Made by a program: the position numbers and the translations under genes. From assembly GCA_964353865.1 (NCBI GenBank), contig CAYGXJ010000032.1, positions 1 through 21,957 of the forward strand: 21,957 nucleotides of DNA, given 5' to 3'. This DNA comes from RBG-16-64-43 sp964353865 (lineage in GTDB: Bacteria; Chloroflexota; Anaerolineae; Anaerolineales; RBG-16-64-43). The number at the start of each line of letters is the position of its first letter. Position 1 is the first letter of the stretch. The notes under the pieces were generated by a model. The model was not told where the DNA came from, made no database searches, and saw only the letters and a list, made by a program, of their open reading frames with translations. Shown here piece by piece: positions 1 to 7,475 of this stretch.

Positions 1-1065
1 GGTAGACGGGGCCACGAGGAGATCATCTTCGGGAACCACCCGCCTTCGGGCCTCAGGTCCATCATCGCCATCCACTCCACGGCTCTCGGTCCCGCCCTCG
101 GCGGGACTCGCTTTTATCCCTACCCCACGGAGGAGGAGGCGCTGGAAGATGTGCTGCGCCTCTCCCAGGGCATGACCCTGAAGGCCGCCGCCGCCGGCCT
201 CGACCTGGGGGGCGGCAAGGCGGTCATCATCGGCGACCCGCGCACCAAGAAGACCGAGCGCCTGTGGCGGGCGTTCGGCCGGGAGGTGGACTCCCTCGGC
301 GGCCGCTACATCACCGCCGAGGACGTGGGCACCGACACCAGCGACATGGACATGGTCCGGCGGGAGACTCGCTGGGTGGTAGGGGTCGGGGTGGAGGAAG
401 GCGGCTCGGGCGACCCGTCGCCGTTCACCGCCCGGGGCATTGCCGCCTCCATGCGGGCCGCCTCCCGGTTCCTGTGGGAGACCGAGGACCTGGGCGGACG
501 CACGGTGGCCGTCATGGGCGTGGGCAAGGTGGGTTCCAGCCTGGTGGGCCTGCTGGTCGAGGCCGGCGCTCATTGCGTGGTCGCCGACACCTACCCGCCG
601 GCGCTCGAGGCGATCCAGAAGAAGCACCCGGCGGTCAAGGTCGCCTCGGTCGAGGAGATCTGCTCGGTCCGCTGCGACATCTTCTCGCCCAACTCGCTGG
701 GCGCGGTCCTAAACGAGAAGAGCATCGGCGAACTGCGCTGTGCCGCGGTGGCCGGGGCAGCCAACAACCAGCTGGCCACCGAGACCGACGCCAAGCGCCT
801 GATGAGCCGCGGCATCCTGTATGCCCCCGACTTCGTGGTGAACGCCGGCGGGCTCATCAACGTCAGCGACGAGATCCACGGCTACCGCGTCGAGCGGGCG
901 GCCTCCCGCGTCGAGCGCATCTACGACAACGTGCTCCGGGTGCTGCACGTCGCCCACGAGCGCAACATGTCGCCCCACCACGCCGCCGTCGAATTGGCGG
1001 AGGAGAGGGTGGGCAGCATCGGCGCCTTGCGCCTCTTCCGGCGCTGCGGAGACGACCGGGCCTAA
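1..1065 (+). CDS. Leucine dehydrogenase (Glu/Leu/Phe/Val dehydrogenase family), 5' end missing
   Basis: NAD-dependent oxidative deamination of leucine and related branched-chain amino acids to 2-oxoacids. Frame 1 is open from the first base, so the gene began before the window; by comparison with known leucine dehydrogenases only about 15-20 residues are missing. Visible motifs are GPALGGTR near 88-111, the substrate and catalytic lysine region LKAAAAGLDLGGGKAV (178-225), TAEDVGT with the catalytic-type Asp near 313-333, the Rossmann fingerprint GVGKVG (517-534), and AGAANNQLA near 754-780. An internal GTG at 151 would give a shorter protein, but it would lose the conserved substrate-binding block. 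The next gene, 69 bp downstream, encodes the E1 enzyme that acts on the keto-acid product, which fits leucine/valine/isoleucine catabolism. Leucine rather than phenylalanine or glutamate preference is inferred from the motif set and the neighbour. Confidence 0.93.
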   Translation, partial: GRRGHEEIIFGNHPPSGLRSIIAIHSTALGPALGGTRFYPYPTEEEALEDVLRLSQGMTLKAAAAGLDLGGGKAVIIGDPRTKKTERLWRAFGREVDSLGGRYITAEDVGTDTSDMDMVRRETRWVVGVGVEEGGSGDPSPFTARGIAASMRAASRFLWETEDLGGRTVAVMGVGKVGSSLVGLLVEAGAHCVVADTYPPALEAIQKKHPAVKVASVEEICSVRCDIFSPNSLGAVLNEKSIGELRCAAVAGAANNQLATETDAKRLMSRGILYAPDFVVNAGGLINVSDEIHGYRVERAASRVERIYDNVLRVLHVAHERNMSPHHAAVELAEERVGSIGALRLFRRCGDDRA

Positions 1066-1134
1066 TCTGCGGAATCCCAGCGCCCCCGGCCCGGCGGCCG
1101 GCCCGGAGGCGGCAGGCCGCGACAGGAGGGCCCC

Positions 1135-3165
1135 TTGCCCATCGGCACCGACCCGGCAGAGAACCACCAGACCCTGGGGTTGAGCGACGCCCAGGTGCTG
1201 GAGATGCTCCGGCTGATGGTGCTCGCCCGCCGCCTCGACGACCGCATGTGGTCCCTCAACCGCCAGGGGAGGGTGCCCTTCGTCGTCTCCTCCTCCGGCC
1301 ACGAGGCCGCTCAGGTGGGAGCGGCCTTCGCTCTGGACCCCGAGACCGACTGGTCGGTGCCCTACTACCGCGACCTGGCCTTCATGGTGGCCATGGGAAT
1401 GACGCCGGAGGAGCTGTTCCTCGGCCTGTTCGCCAAGGAGGGCGACCCGGGCAGCGGCGGGCGGCAGATGCCCAACCACTGGTCACTGCCCCGCCGACGG
1501 GTCTTCAGCCACTCATCGGTGATCGGCACCCAGTTCCCCCACGCCGCCGGCATTGCCTACGAGCTGCGCCGCAGCGGCCGGCCGGGGGTGGTGCTGGTCA
1601 CCGGGGGCGAGGGGTCCACCTCCCAGGGCGACCTGCACGAGGCCCTCAACTTCACCAGCCTCCAGCGCCTGCCGGTGATCTTCCTGATCCAGAACAACCA
1701 GTACTCCATCTCGGTGCCGGTCCGCCAGCAGGTGGCCGGCGACCTGGCCGAGCGAGCCCGGGGCTACGACATGGCCGGCACTGCCATCGACGGTAACGAC
1801 ATCCTCGCCGTCTACCGGGAGGTGAAGTGGGCGGCGGAGCGCGCCCGGAACGGTGAGGGGCCCGCCTTCATCGAAGCCCTCACCTACCGCTACTACGCCC
1901 ACACCTCCGACGACGACGACCACCTCTACCGCACCGCCGAGGAGGTGGCGGAGTGGCGCCGCCACGACCCCATCAGCCTGCTTCGCGCCTACCTAGTCGA
2001 GCATCGCCTGCTGACCGAAGCGGAGGAGGAGGCGGTCGAGGAGGAGGCGGGCGCGGTGGTGGCGACGGCGGTGGCCGCCGCCGAGCAGGCGCCCGACCCC
2101 ACCGACGCCTTCTCCCTGGTCTACGCCCGGCCCGTCCACAACACCCACCCGGTGGAGGCCCTCGAAGCCGCCCCGGCCGGGGAAGAGATGAACCTGATCA
2201 CGGCCGTCAATCGGGCCCTGCACGGGATCATGGCCGACCTCCCCGACACGGTCGTGCTCGGCGAGGACGTGGCCGACCCCAAGGGCGGCGTGTTCAAGGC
2301 CACCGTCGGCCTCACCGACGCCTACGGGGCCGACCGCTGCTTCAACACTCCCCTGTCGGAGTCGTTGATCGTGGGCGCGGCCATCGGCATGGCGGCCGCC
2401 GGGGCCCGGCCCATCGCCGAGATCCAGTTCGCCGACTTCATCCACCCCGCCTTCAACCAGATCGTCTCCGAGGCCGCCCGCCTGCACTATCGCTCCGGCG
2501 GGGGCTGGCAGTGCCCGCTGGTCATCCGCGTCCCCTACGGGGGCGGCATCCACGGGGCGCTGTACCACAGCCAGTCGATTGAGGGCTTCTACGCGCACGT
2601 CCCCGGGCTCAAGGTGGTGATCCCCTCCACCCCGGCCGATGCCAAGGGCCTGCTGCGGGCGGCGGTGGAGGACCCCGACCCGGTGCTATTCCTGGAGCCC
2701 AAGAAGCTGTACCGCCTGGCCAAGGGGCCGGTGCCGGCCGGGGCCCACCGGGTGGCGCTCGGGCGGGCGGCACTGCGCCGCACCGGCGACGACTTGACGA
2801 TCATCGCCTACGGCACCATGGCCCACTTCGCGGTGGAGGCGGCCGACCTGCTCTCTGCCCGGGGCATCGAGGCCGAAGTGCTCGATCTGCGCAGCATCCG
2901 CCCCTTCGACTGGGTGTCGGTGGAGGCGGCGGTTCGGCGCACCGGCAAGGTGCTCATCGTGCACGAGGACAACGAGTTTGCCGGTTTCGGGGCCGAGGTG
3001 GCGGCCCAGATCGGTGAGAAGGCCTTCGAGTGGCTGGACGCCCCGGTGCGCCGCTACGCCGCTCCCGACGTGCCCAACTTCCCGTTCGCCCCGTCGCTCG
3101 AGGCCCAGGTGATGCCCTCGGTGGAGGGGATCGTCGCCCGGGCCGTGGACCTCGCGGAGTTCTAG
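1135..3165 (+). CDS. Branched-chain 2-oxoacid dehydrogenase E1, fused alpha and beta subunits
   Basis: Thiamine-diphosphate-dependent decarboxylation of branched-chain 2-oxoacids and transfer of the acyl group to an E2 lipoyl arm. The 676-residue protein is an alpha-like half (about residues 1-330) joined to a beta-like transketolase half (about 350-676, from MNLITAVNRAL). The ThDP/Mg motif is GGEGSTSQGD...NN (about 157-187); GEG rather than GDG is normal in branched-chain E1-alpha and favours this substrate class over pyruvate. The beta half shows GEDV, FADFIHPAFNQIVSEAA and PYGGGIHGALYHSQS. I chose TTG at 1135 because an AGGAGG-type ribosome site (caggagggcccc) precedes it by about 6 nt. 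The linker around residues 310-345 is Glu/Ala-rich. No E2 or E3 gene lies in the window. Codons end almost exclusively in G or C. Confidence 0.93.
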   Translation: MPIGTDPAENHQTLGLSDAQVLEMLRLMVLARRLDDRMWSLNRQGRVPFVVSSSGHEAAQVGAAFALDPETDWSVPYYRDLAFMVAMGMTPEELFLGLFAKEGDPGSGGRQMPNHWSLPRRRVFSHSSVIGTQFPHAAGIAYELRRSGRPGVVLVTGGEGSTSQGDLHEALNFTSLQRLPVIFLIQNNQYSISVPVRQQVAGDLAERARGYDMAGTAIDGNDILAVYREVKWAAERARNGEGPAFIEALTYRYYAHTSDDDDHLYRTAEEVAEWRRHDPISLLRAYLVEHRLLTEAEEEAVEEEAGAVVATAVAAAEQAPDPTDAFSLVYARPVHNTHPVEALEAAPAGEEMNLITAVNRALHGIMADLPDTVVLGEDVADPKGGVFKATVGLTDAYGADRCFNTPLSESLIVGAAIGMAAAGARPIAEIQFADFIHPAFNQIVSEAARLHYRSGGGWQCPLVIRVPYGGGIHGALYHSQSIEGFYAHVPGLKVVIPSTPADAKGLLRAAVEDPDPVLFLEPKKLYRLAKGPVPAGAHRVALGRAALRRTGDDLTIIAYGTMAHFAVEAADLLSARGIEAEVLDLRSIRPFDWVSVEAAVRRTGKVLIVHEDNEFAGFGAEVAAQIGEKAFEWLDAPVRRYAAPDVPNFPFAPSLEAQVMPSVEGIVARAVDLAEF

Positions 3166-3345
3166 AGCCGGCGTTTGCCTCTCCCGGCACCCTCGTGCCG
3201 AGCGAGGGCGGCGAGCGAGGCGAGAGGGGTGCGTCCTTGCTGCCGAACGCGTCGGACTGAACCAAGCACCCCCTCCGTGCCGGGTCTCCGGCCCGGTCCA
3301 CCTCCCCCTCAAGGCGAAGCGCAGGGTGCTCTATCCTCCCCCGGC
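3166..3345 (+). other. Intergenic region between the E1 gene and the GNAT gene
   Basis: There are 180 bp without a convincing gene. A 6-bp GC hairpin occurs at 3185-3200 (CGGCAC, loop CCTC, GTGCCG), and a wider pairing of CCTCTC near 3178 with GAGAGG near 3220 is possible. Neither is followed by a T run. An in-frame extension of the acetyltransferase reading frame begins at 3175, but it lacks a ribosome site and would add about 57 low-complexity Arg/Pro/Ala-rich residues, so I treat this stretch as non-coding. Confidence 0.5.
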
Positions 3346-4212
3346 GTGGAACCCGTGCTGCGCCCGGCGCGCTCCGAGGACAAAGAGCAGATCGTCGCCT
3401 TCACCCGGGGGACCTTCCCCTGGGGCGACTACATCGACCGCGTCTTCGACCAATGGCTCGCCGACCCCGCCGGGACGACCGTGGTGGCCGAGGTGAGCGG
3501 TGAGGCGGTCGGCCTGGCGCGCGGCACCCTGCTCTCCCCCGTCGAGGCCTGGGCACAGGGCCTGCGGGTCCATCCCCAACATCGCCGGCGGGGCCTCGGC
3601 ACTGCCCTGCTCGACCGCCTGGCCGACTGGGCCACCGGGCAGGGCGCCAAGGTGATCCGCCTCTCCTCTGAGGACTCGAACTCGGCAGCCGGCGCCCTCA
3701 TCCCCACCGTGGGCTTCCGCCCGGTGGGCCGCTGGCTCATTGTCGAGATGGACGGGCTCCGGGCCCGCCCGGTGCCCAGGGGCAACGGTGGGAGGCGCGC
3801 CCCGGCGGCCGACCGGCTGCGGCCGGCCCCCGCCCCCGAGGCGGACGCGGCCATGATCTCGTGGTCCGGCGGGCCCCTCGAAGTGGCGGCACATGGCCTC
3901 TTCTCGCGCCACTGGTCCTGCCGCCGCCTCACTCTCCAGGACCTGGCCGAGGGCGCCCGGCACGGGGCTCTGTGGCAGGGACGGCCGGGCTGGCTCCTCG
4001 GCGAGATGGACCGGGACGAGTTTGAGGTCCACTGGCTCTCCACCGACCCCGAGGACGCCCGGGCCATGGTCGTCGCCCTGCTCGACCTGGCAGCTGCGAC
4101 CGGGGCCGACCGCTTGGAGATGCAGGTGCCGGCCGTCGACTGGCTGAGCACCGCCTTCGAGCAGGCCGGCTGCTCGACCGGCCCGCTGACGGTGTACGCG
4201 CGGGGGCTCTAG
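3346..4212 (+). CDS. GNAT-family N-acetyltransferase
   Basis: Transfers an acetyl group from acetyl-CoA to an unidentified amine. The 288-residue protein begins at GTG 3346 (VEPVLRPARSEDKEQIVAF), where GNAT homology starts; no strong ribosome site is visible. The acetyl-CoA loop (motif A) reads HPQHRRRGLGTALLDRL at about residues 76-92, followed by the strand/helix IRLSSEDSNSAAGALIPTVGFRPVG. A second region from about residue 165 (after a proline/arginine-rich linker) carries no catalytic motif that I recognise; it may be a degenerate second GNAT fold, ending in LEMQVPAVDWLSTAFEQAGC. The substrate cannot be told from sequence. Same strand and same codon style as the two upstream catabolic genes. 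Confidence 0.82.
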   Translation: MEPVLRPARSEDKEQIVAFTRGTFPWGDYIDRVFDQWLADPAGTTVVAEVSGEAVGLARGTLLSPVEAWAQGLRVHPQHRRRGLGTALLDRLADWATGQGAKVIRLSSEDSNSAAGALIPTVGFRPVGRWLIVEMDGLRARPVPRGNGGRRAPAADRLRPAPAPEADAAMISWSGGPLEVAAHGLFSRHWSCRRLTLQDLAEGARHGALWQGRPGWLLGEMDRDEFEVHWLSTDPEDARAMVVALLDLAAATGADRLEMQVPAVDWLSTAFEQAGCSTGPLTVYARGL

Positions 4213-4356
4213 CCGCGACGCCTTGCGAGGACCAAGAGCCGCTGCCGGCCTCATCAGCCGTCCTCCGCGGCCGGCTACACCAGCCGTGCCTCCCCATCCC
4301 CCCGCGGCCCGAGTCGGACGCCGGCTACCCCCTCTGCTCGGGCCTCGGGCCGTTGC

Positions 4357-4383
4357 GTCTCCCCCGGCTACGCCGGGGGAGAC
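4357..4383 (+). terminator. Perfect 12-bp hairpin upstream of dnaK
   Basis: GTCTCCCCCGGC pairs perfectly with GCCGGGGGAGAC across a TAC loop. No T run follows on the plus strand (agaacctgg), so it is not a classic intrinsic terminator, but its position between the GNAT stop and the dnaK promoter suggests it ends or processes the upstream transcript. The rest of 4213-4356 is GC-rich and shows nothing else that I can support. Confidence 0.5.
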
Positions 4384-4397
4384 AGAACCTGGCGGGA

Positions 4398-4427
4398 ATT
4401 GATACGATGGCACTCAAGTTATACACT
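4398..4427 (+). promoter_or_regulatory. dnaK promoter with HAIR-like (HspR) operator
   Basis: ATTGATA-N7-ACTCAAG at 4398-4418 matches the HspR-binding HAIR consensus CTTGAGT-N7-ACTCAAG perfectly in the right half and at 4 of 7 positions in the left half, with the exact 7-nt gap. It overlaps a promoter-like pair: TTGATA at 4399-4404, 17-nt spacer, TACACT at 4422-4427. A second AT-rich match (TATAAC, 4432-4437) is nearby. Repressor binding here would block RNA polymerase. HAIR/HspR control of dnaK is typical of actinobacteria; I find no CIRCE element. Binding itself is inferred. Confidence 0.5.
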
Positions 4428-4463
4428 TTGCTATAACTAAGACATAGCCAGACGAGGAGTGTC

Positions 4464-6290
4464 ATGTCGCGCGCAGTAGGTATCGACCTGGGCACCACCA
4501 ACAGCGTGGTGGCGGTCTTCGAGAGCGGAGAGCCCACCATCATCGCCAACGCCGAGGGCCACCGCACCACCCCCTCGGTGGTCGCCTTCTCCAAGAGCGG
4601 CGAGGTCCTGGTCGGCGAGGTGGCCAAGCGCCAGGCCATCACCAACCCCGACCGCACCGTGCGTTCGGTGAAGCGCGACATGGGCACCGACTGGTCCATC
4701 GACATCGACGGCAAGCGCTACACCCCGCAGGAGATCAGCGCCCGCATCCTCATGAAGCTCAAGCGGGACGCCGAGTCCTACCTCGGCACCCCGGTCACCC
4801 AGGCGGTGATCACCGTGCCCGCCTACTTCGGCGACGCCCAGCGCCAGGCCACCAAGGAAGCCGGCCAGATTGCCGGCCTGGAAGTGCTGCGCATCATCAA
4901 CGAGCCCACCGCTTCCTCCCTGGCCTACGGCATGGACAAGAAGAAGGACGAGACCATTGCGGTCTACGACCTGGGCGGCGGCACGTTCGACATCTCCATC
5001 CTCGACGTCGGCGACGGCGTGTTCGAGGTCAAGTCCACCAATGGGGACACCTTCCTGGGCGGCGACGACTTCGACATGCGGGTCATCAGCTGGATCGCTG
5101 ACGAGTTCCAGAAGGCGGAAGGTATCGACCTGCGCAAGGACCGTCAGGCGCTGCAACGCCTGAAGGAAGCCGGGGAGAAGGCCAAGATCGAGCTGTCCTC
5201 AGTCATGCAGACCGAGATCAACCTGCCCTTCATCACCGCGGATGCCACCGGGCCCAAGCACCTCACCACGACCCTCACTCGCGCCAAGCTCGAGCAGCTC
5301 ACCGCGGACCTGATTGAACGATCCATCCAGCCCGTGATGCGCGCCCTGGAAGATGCGCATCTCAAACCCGCGGATATCAATGAGGTGGTGCTGGTGGGCG
5401 GCATGACGCGCATGCCGGCCGTCCAAGAAGCCGTACGGCGTGTGTTCGGCAAGGACCCGCACAAGGGGGTCAACCCGGACGAGGTGGTGGCCGACGGCGC
5501 GGCTATCCAGGCCGGCGTGCTGGGCGGCGAGGTGAAGGACATCCTGCTGCTGGATGTGACCCCGCTGACTCTCTCTATCGAAACCCTGGGCGGGGTCGCC
5601 ACGCCGCTCATCGAGCGTAATACGACCATCCCCACCCGCAAGAGCCAGACCTTCTCGACCGCCTCCGATATGCAGACCAGCGTCGAGATCCACGTGGTGC
5701 AGGGCGAACGCCCGATGGCCAACGACAACAAGAGCCTGGGCAAGTTCATCCTGGACGGCATCCCGCCGGCGCCGCGCGGCATCCCGCAGATTGAGGTGAC
5801 CTTCGACATCGATGCCGACGGCATCCTCAAGGTGGAGGCCAAGGACAAGGCCACCAGCCGCAGCCAGCACATCACCATCCAGCCTTCCTCGGGCCTCTCC
5901 AAGGACGAGGTGGAGAAGATGACCCGCGATGCTGAGACGCATCGCGACGAGGACCGCCAGCGCAAAGAAGAGATCGAGGCCCGCAATACGGCCGACTCGG
6001 CGATCTACACCACCGAGAAGAGCCTGCGCGAAGCGGGCGACAAGGTGCCGGCTGCAATCCGTGAGGAGGTCAACCGCAAGATCGAGGCTTTGCGCTCGGC
6101 CATGGCGGGCAAGGACCTGCGCGCCATCCAGAGTGCAACCTCCGAGCTGTATCAGGCGGCGCAGACCATCGGCACGGCCATGTATCAAGCCGGCCAGCCG
6201 GGGGCAAGCAGCCCTCCGCCGGCAGGCGAGGGCGGCGGCCCGGGCCCCGCCGGAGATGATGTGGTCGAAGGTGAGTTCAAGCAGGTCTAG
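4464..6290 (+). CDS. dnaK: Chaperone DnaK (Hsp70), apparently mosaic
   Basis: ATP-driven chaperone for unfolded cytosolic proteins, working with DnaJ and GrpE. The 608-residue protein has the complete Hsp70 plan: phosphate-1 loop GIDLGTTNS (6-14), ITVPAYF, phosphate-2 DLGGGTFD, VLVGGMTRMPAVQ, hydrophobic interdomain linker KDILLLD (about 356-362), beta substrate-binding domain, helical lid, and an acidic tail after a Gly/Pro-rich stretch. ATG at 4464 follows GAGGAG. The first 130 or so residues use only GAG for Glu and only ATC for Ile and read like actinobacterial DnaK (VGEVAKRQA, VKRDMGTDW). From about 4858 GAA and ATT codons appear, and wording such as FEVKSTNGDTFLGG and PQIEVTFDIDADGILKVEAKDKAT resembles Chloroflexota DnaK. 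The reading frame is intact. No grpE lies between it and dnaJ. Function is certain; the mosaic origin is an inference. Confidence 0.97.
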   Translation: MSRAVGIDLGTTNSVVAVFESGEPTIIANAEGHRTTPSVVAFSKSGEVLVGEVAKRQAITNPDRTVRSVKRDMGTDWSIDIDGKRYTPQEISARILMKLKRDAESYLGTPVTQAVITVPAYFGDAQRQATKEAGQIAGLEVLRIINEPTASSLAYGMDKKKDETIAVYDLGGGTFDISILDVGDGVFEVKSTNGDTFLGGDDFDMRVISWIADEFQKAEGIDLRKDRQALQRLKEAGEKAKIELSSVMQTEINLPFITADATGPKHLTTTLTRAKLEQLTADLIERSIQPVMRALEDAHLKPADINEVVLVGGMTRMPAVQEAVRRVFGKDPHKGVNPDEVVADGAAIQAGVLGGEVKDILLLDVTPLTLSIETLGGVATPLIERNTTIPTRKSQTFSTASDMQTSVEIHVVQGERPMANDNKSLGKFILDGIPPAPRGIPQIEVTFDIDADGILKVEAKDKATSRSQHITIQPSSGLSKDEVEKMTRDAETHRDEDRQRKEEIEARNTADSAIYTTEKSLREAGDKVPAAIREEVNRKIEALRSAMAGKDLRAIQSATSELYQAAQTIGTAMYQAGQPGASSPPPAGEGGGPGPAGDDVVEGEFKQV

Positions 6291-6300
6291 CGCGCACCCC

Positions 6301-6336
6301 GCCCGGCCCGCCGTCGTGGGCGACGGTGGGCCGGGC
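6301..6336 (+). other. 16-bp intergenic hairpin between dnaK and dnaJ
   Basis: Positions 6301-6316 pair with 6321-6336 across a TGGG loop: sixteen base pairs, fifteen Watson-Crick and one G-U. No T run follows. The hairpin ends 17 nt before the dnaJ ATG, which itself lacks a clear ribosome site. Likely roles are stabilising the dnaK message 3' end, partial termination, or lowering dnaJ translation relative to dnaK. Confidence 0.6.
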
Positions 6337-6353
6337 GTCTGCGGCAACCCCCT

Positions 6354-7475
6354 ATGGCCGGAGAACCGAGAGACTACTACGACGTGCTGGGCGTGGCGCG
6401 CACGGCCAGCGCCGACGATATTCGCAACGCGTATCGCGCGCTCGCCAAGAAGTACCACCCCGACGTCAACAAGCAGGCCGGCGCCGAGGAGACCTTCAAG
6501 GAGATCAACGAGGCCTACGGCGCCCTGTCGGACGATCAGCGCCGCGCCGCCTACGACCGCTTTGGCCGGGCCGGCCTGAACGGCATGCCCCAGGGCTTTG
6601 GCAGCGATTTCGGCGGGCTGGGCGACATCTTCGAGCAGTTTTTCCGCGGCTTCGGCATGAGCACGGGTGCGGCACGCCGCTCCCCGCGCCGTGGGCCCGA
6701 TCTACGCGTCGAAGTAACCCTTCCCTTCAGCGATGCAGCGGCCGGCGCCGAGAAACCCATCGAGGTCACGCGTCACGAAACTTGTTCGACCTGCCATGGC
6801 AGCGGCGCCGAACCGGGCACCACCCCGGTGCGCTGCGCCACCTGCCGCGGCAGCGGCGAAGTCCGCCAGGTGCGCGAAACATTCCTCGGCTCGATGGTCA
6901 ACGTCGGCACCTGTCCGGCCTGCAATGGCGCCGGTGAAACGATCCCGACCCCGTGCAAGACCTGCCGCGGGCGAGGTCTCGAACGGCGGACGCGAACACT
7001 GGCTATTCCCATCCCGGCCGGCGTGGATGAAGGCACGCAGATCCGCCTGGCGGGCGAGGGCGAGCCGGGCCTGTTCGGCGGGCCACACGGCAACCTGTAC
7101 GTTCTCATCCACGTCGAAGCCCATGCATTCTTCCGCCGCCATCGCGACGATCTGATCGTTGAGGTGGGCATCAACATGGCCCAGGCCGCGCTCGGCGCCG
7201 ACATTTCGATCCCCACTCTCGACGGCGACGCGCGTGCCTCCCTCCCGGCTGGGACGCAGACCGGGCATGTCGTGCACCTCAAGGGCAAGGGCATCCCTCA
7301 CGTGCAGCGCAATGGGCGCGGCGACCTGCTGGCCATCATCAACGTCCAGGTGCCCACGCGCCTCTCGGCCGAGCAGAAGCGGCTGATGCGCGAGCTGGGC
7401 CAGGCGCTCGACTCAACCCCCCAGCCTCTTTCGGATAGCCTTTACGAACGGTTGAAAGGCCATCTGGGTGAGTGA
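6354..7475 (+). CDS. dnaJ: Co-chaperone DnaJ (Hsp40, type I)
   Basis: Delivers clients to DnaK and stimulates its ATPase. The 373-residue protein has an N-terminal J domain (DYYDVLGVARTASADDIRNAY) with the invariant HPD at about residues 35-37, a Gly/Phe-rich region (about 75-105), and a zinc-finger domain at about 143-207 with four repeats: CSTCHGSG, CATCRGSG, CPACNGAG and CKTCRGRG. Two C-terminal beta domains follow (IPIPAGVDEGTQIRLAGEGEPG). Length is normal for the family. ATG 6354 has no recognisable Shine-Dalgarno, so expression may depend on the operon and the hairpin upstream. The gene overlaps prmA by 8 nt. Confidence 0.97.
   Translation: MAGEPRDYYDVLGVARTASADDIRNAYRALAKKYHPDVNKQAGAEETFKEINEAYGALSDDQRRAAYDRFGRAGLNGMPQGFGSDFGGLGDIFEQFFRGFGMSTGAARRSPRRGPDLRVEVTLPFSDAAAGAEKPIEVTRHETCSTCHGSGAEPGTTPVRCATCRGSGEVRQVRETFLGSMVNVGTCPACNGAGETIPTPCKTCRGRGLERRTRTLAIPIPAGVDEGTQIRLAGEGEPGLFGGPHGNLYVLIHVEAHAFFRRHRDDLIVEVGINMAQAALGADISIPTLDGDARASLPAGTQTGHVVHLKGKGIPHVQRNGRGDLLAIINVQVPTRLSAEQKRLMRELGQALDSTPQPLSDSLYERLKGHLGE

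Noticed and set aside
1606..1700. GEG in place of GDG in the E1 thiamine-diphosphate motif as a defect
   Set aside because: GEG is the normal form in branched-chain 2-oxoacid dehydrogenase E1-alpha, so it is a class marker and not a lost residue.
264..1796. 510-codon plus-strand frame over leucine dehydrogenase and E1
   Set aside because: Runs out of frame across two well-recognised genes and their spacer; Arg/Gly/Pro-rich.
4385..4463. CIRCE element (HrcA operator) before dnaK
   Set aside because: No TTAGCACTC-N9-GAGTGCTAA-like repeat; only the HAIR-type half-sites fit.
5199..6458. 419-codon open frame on the minus strand opposite dnaK
   Set aside because: Antisense shadow of a GC-rich gene: no ribosome site, Gly/Arg/His/Leu-rich low-complexity product, no family.
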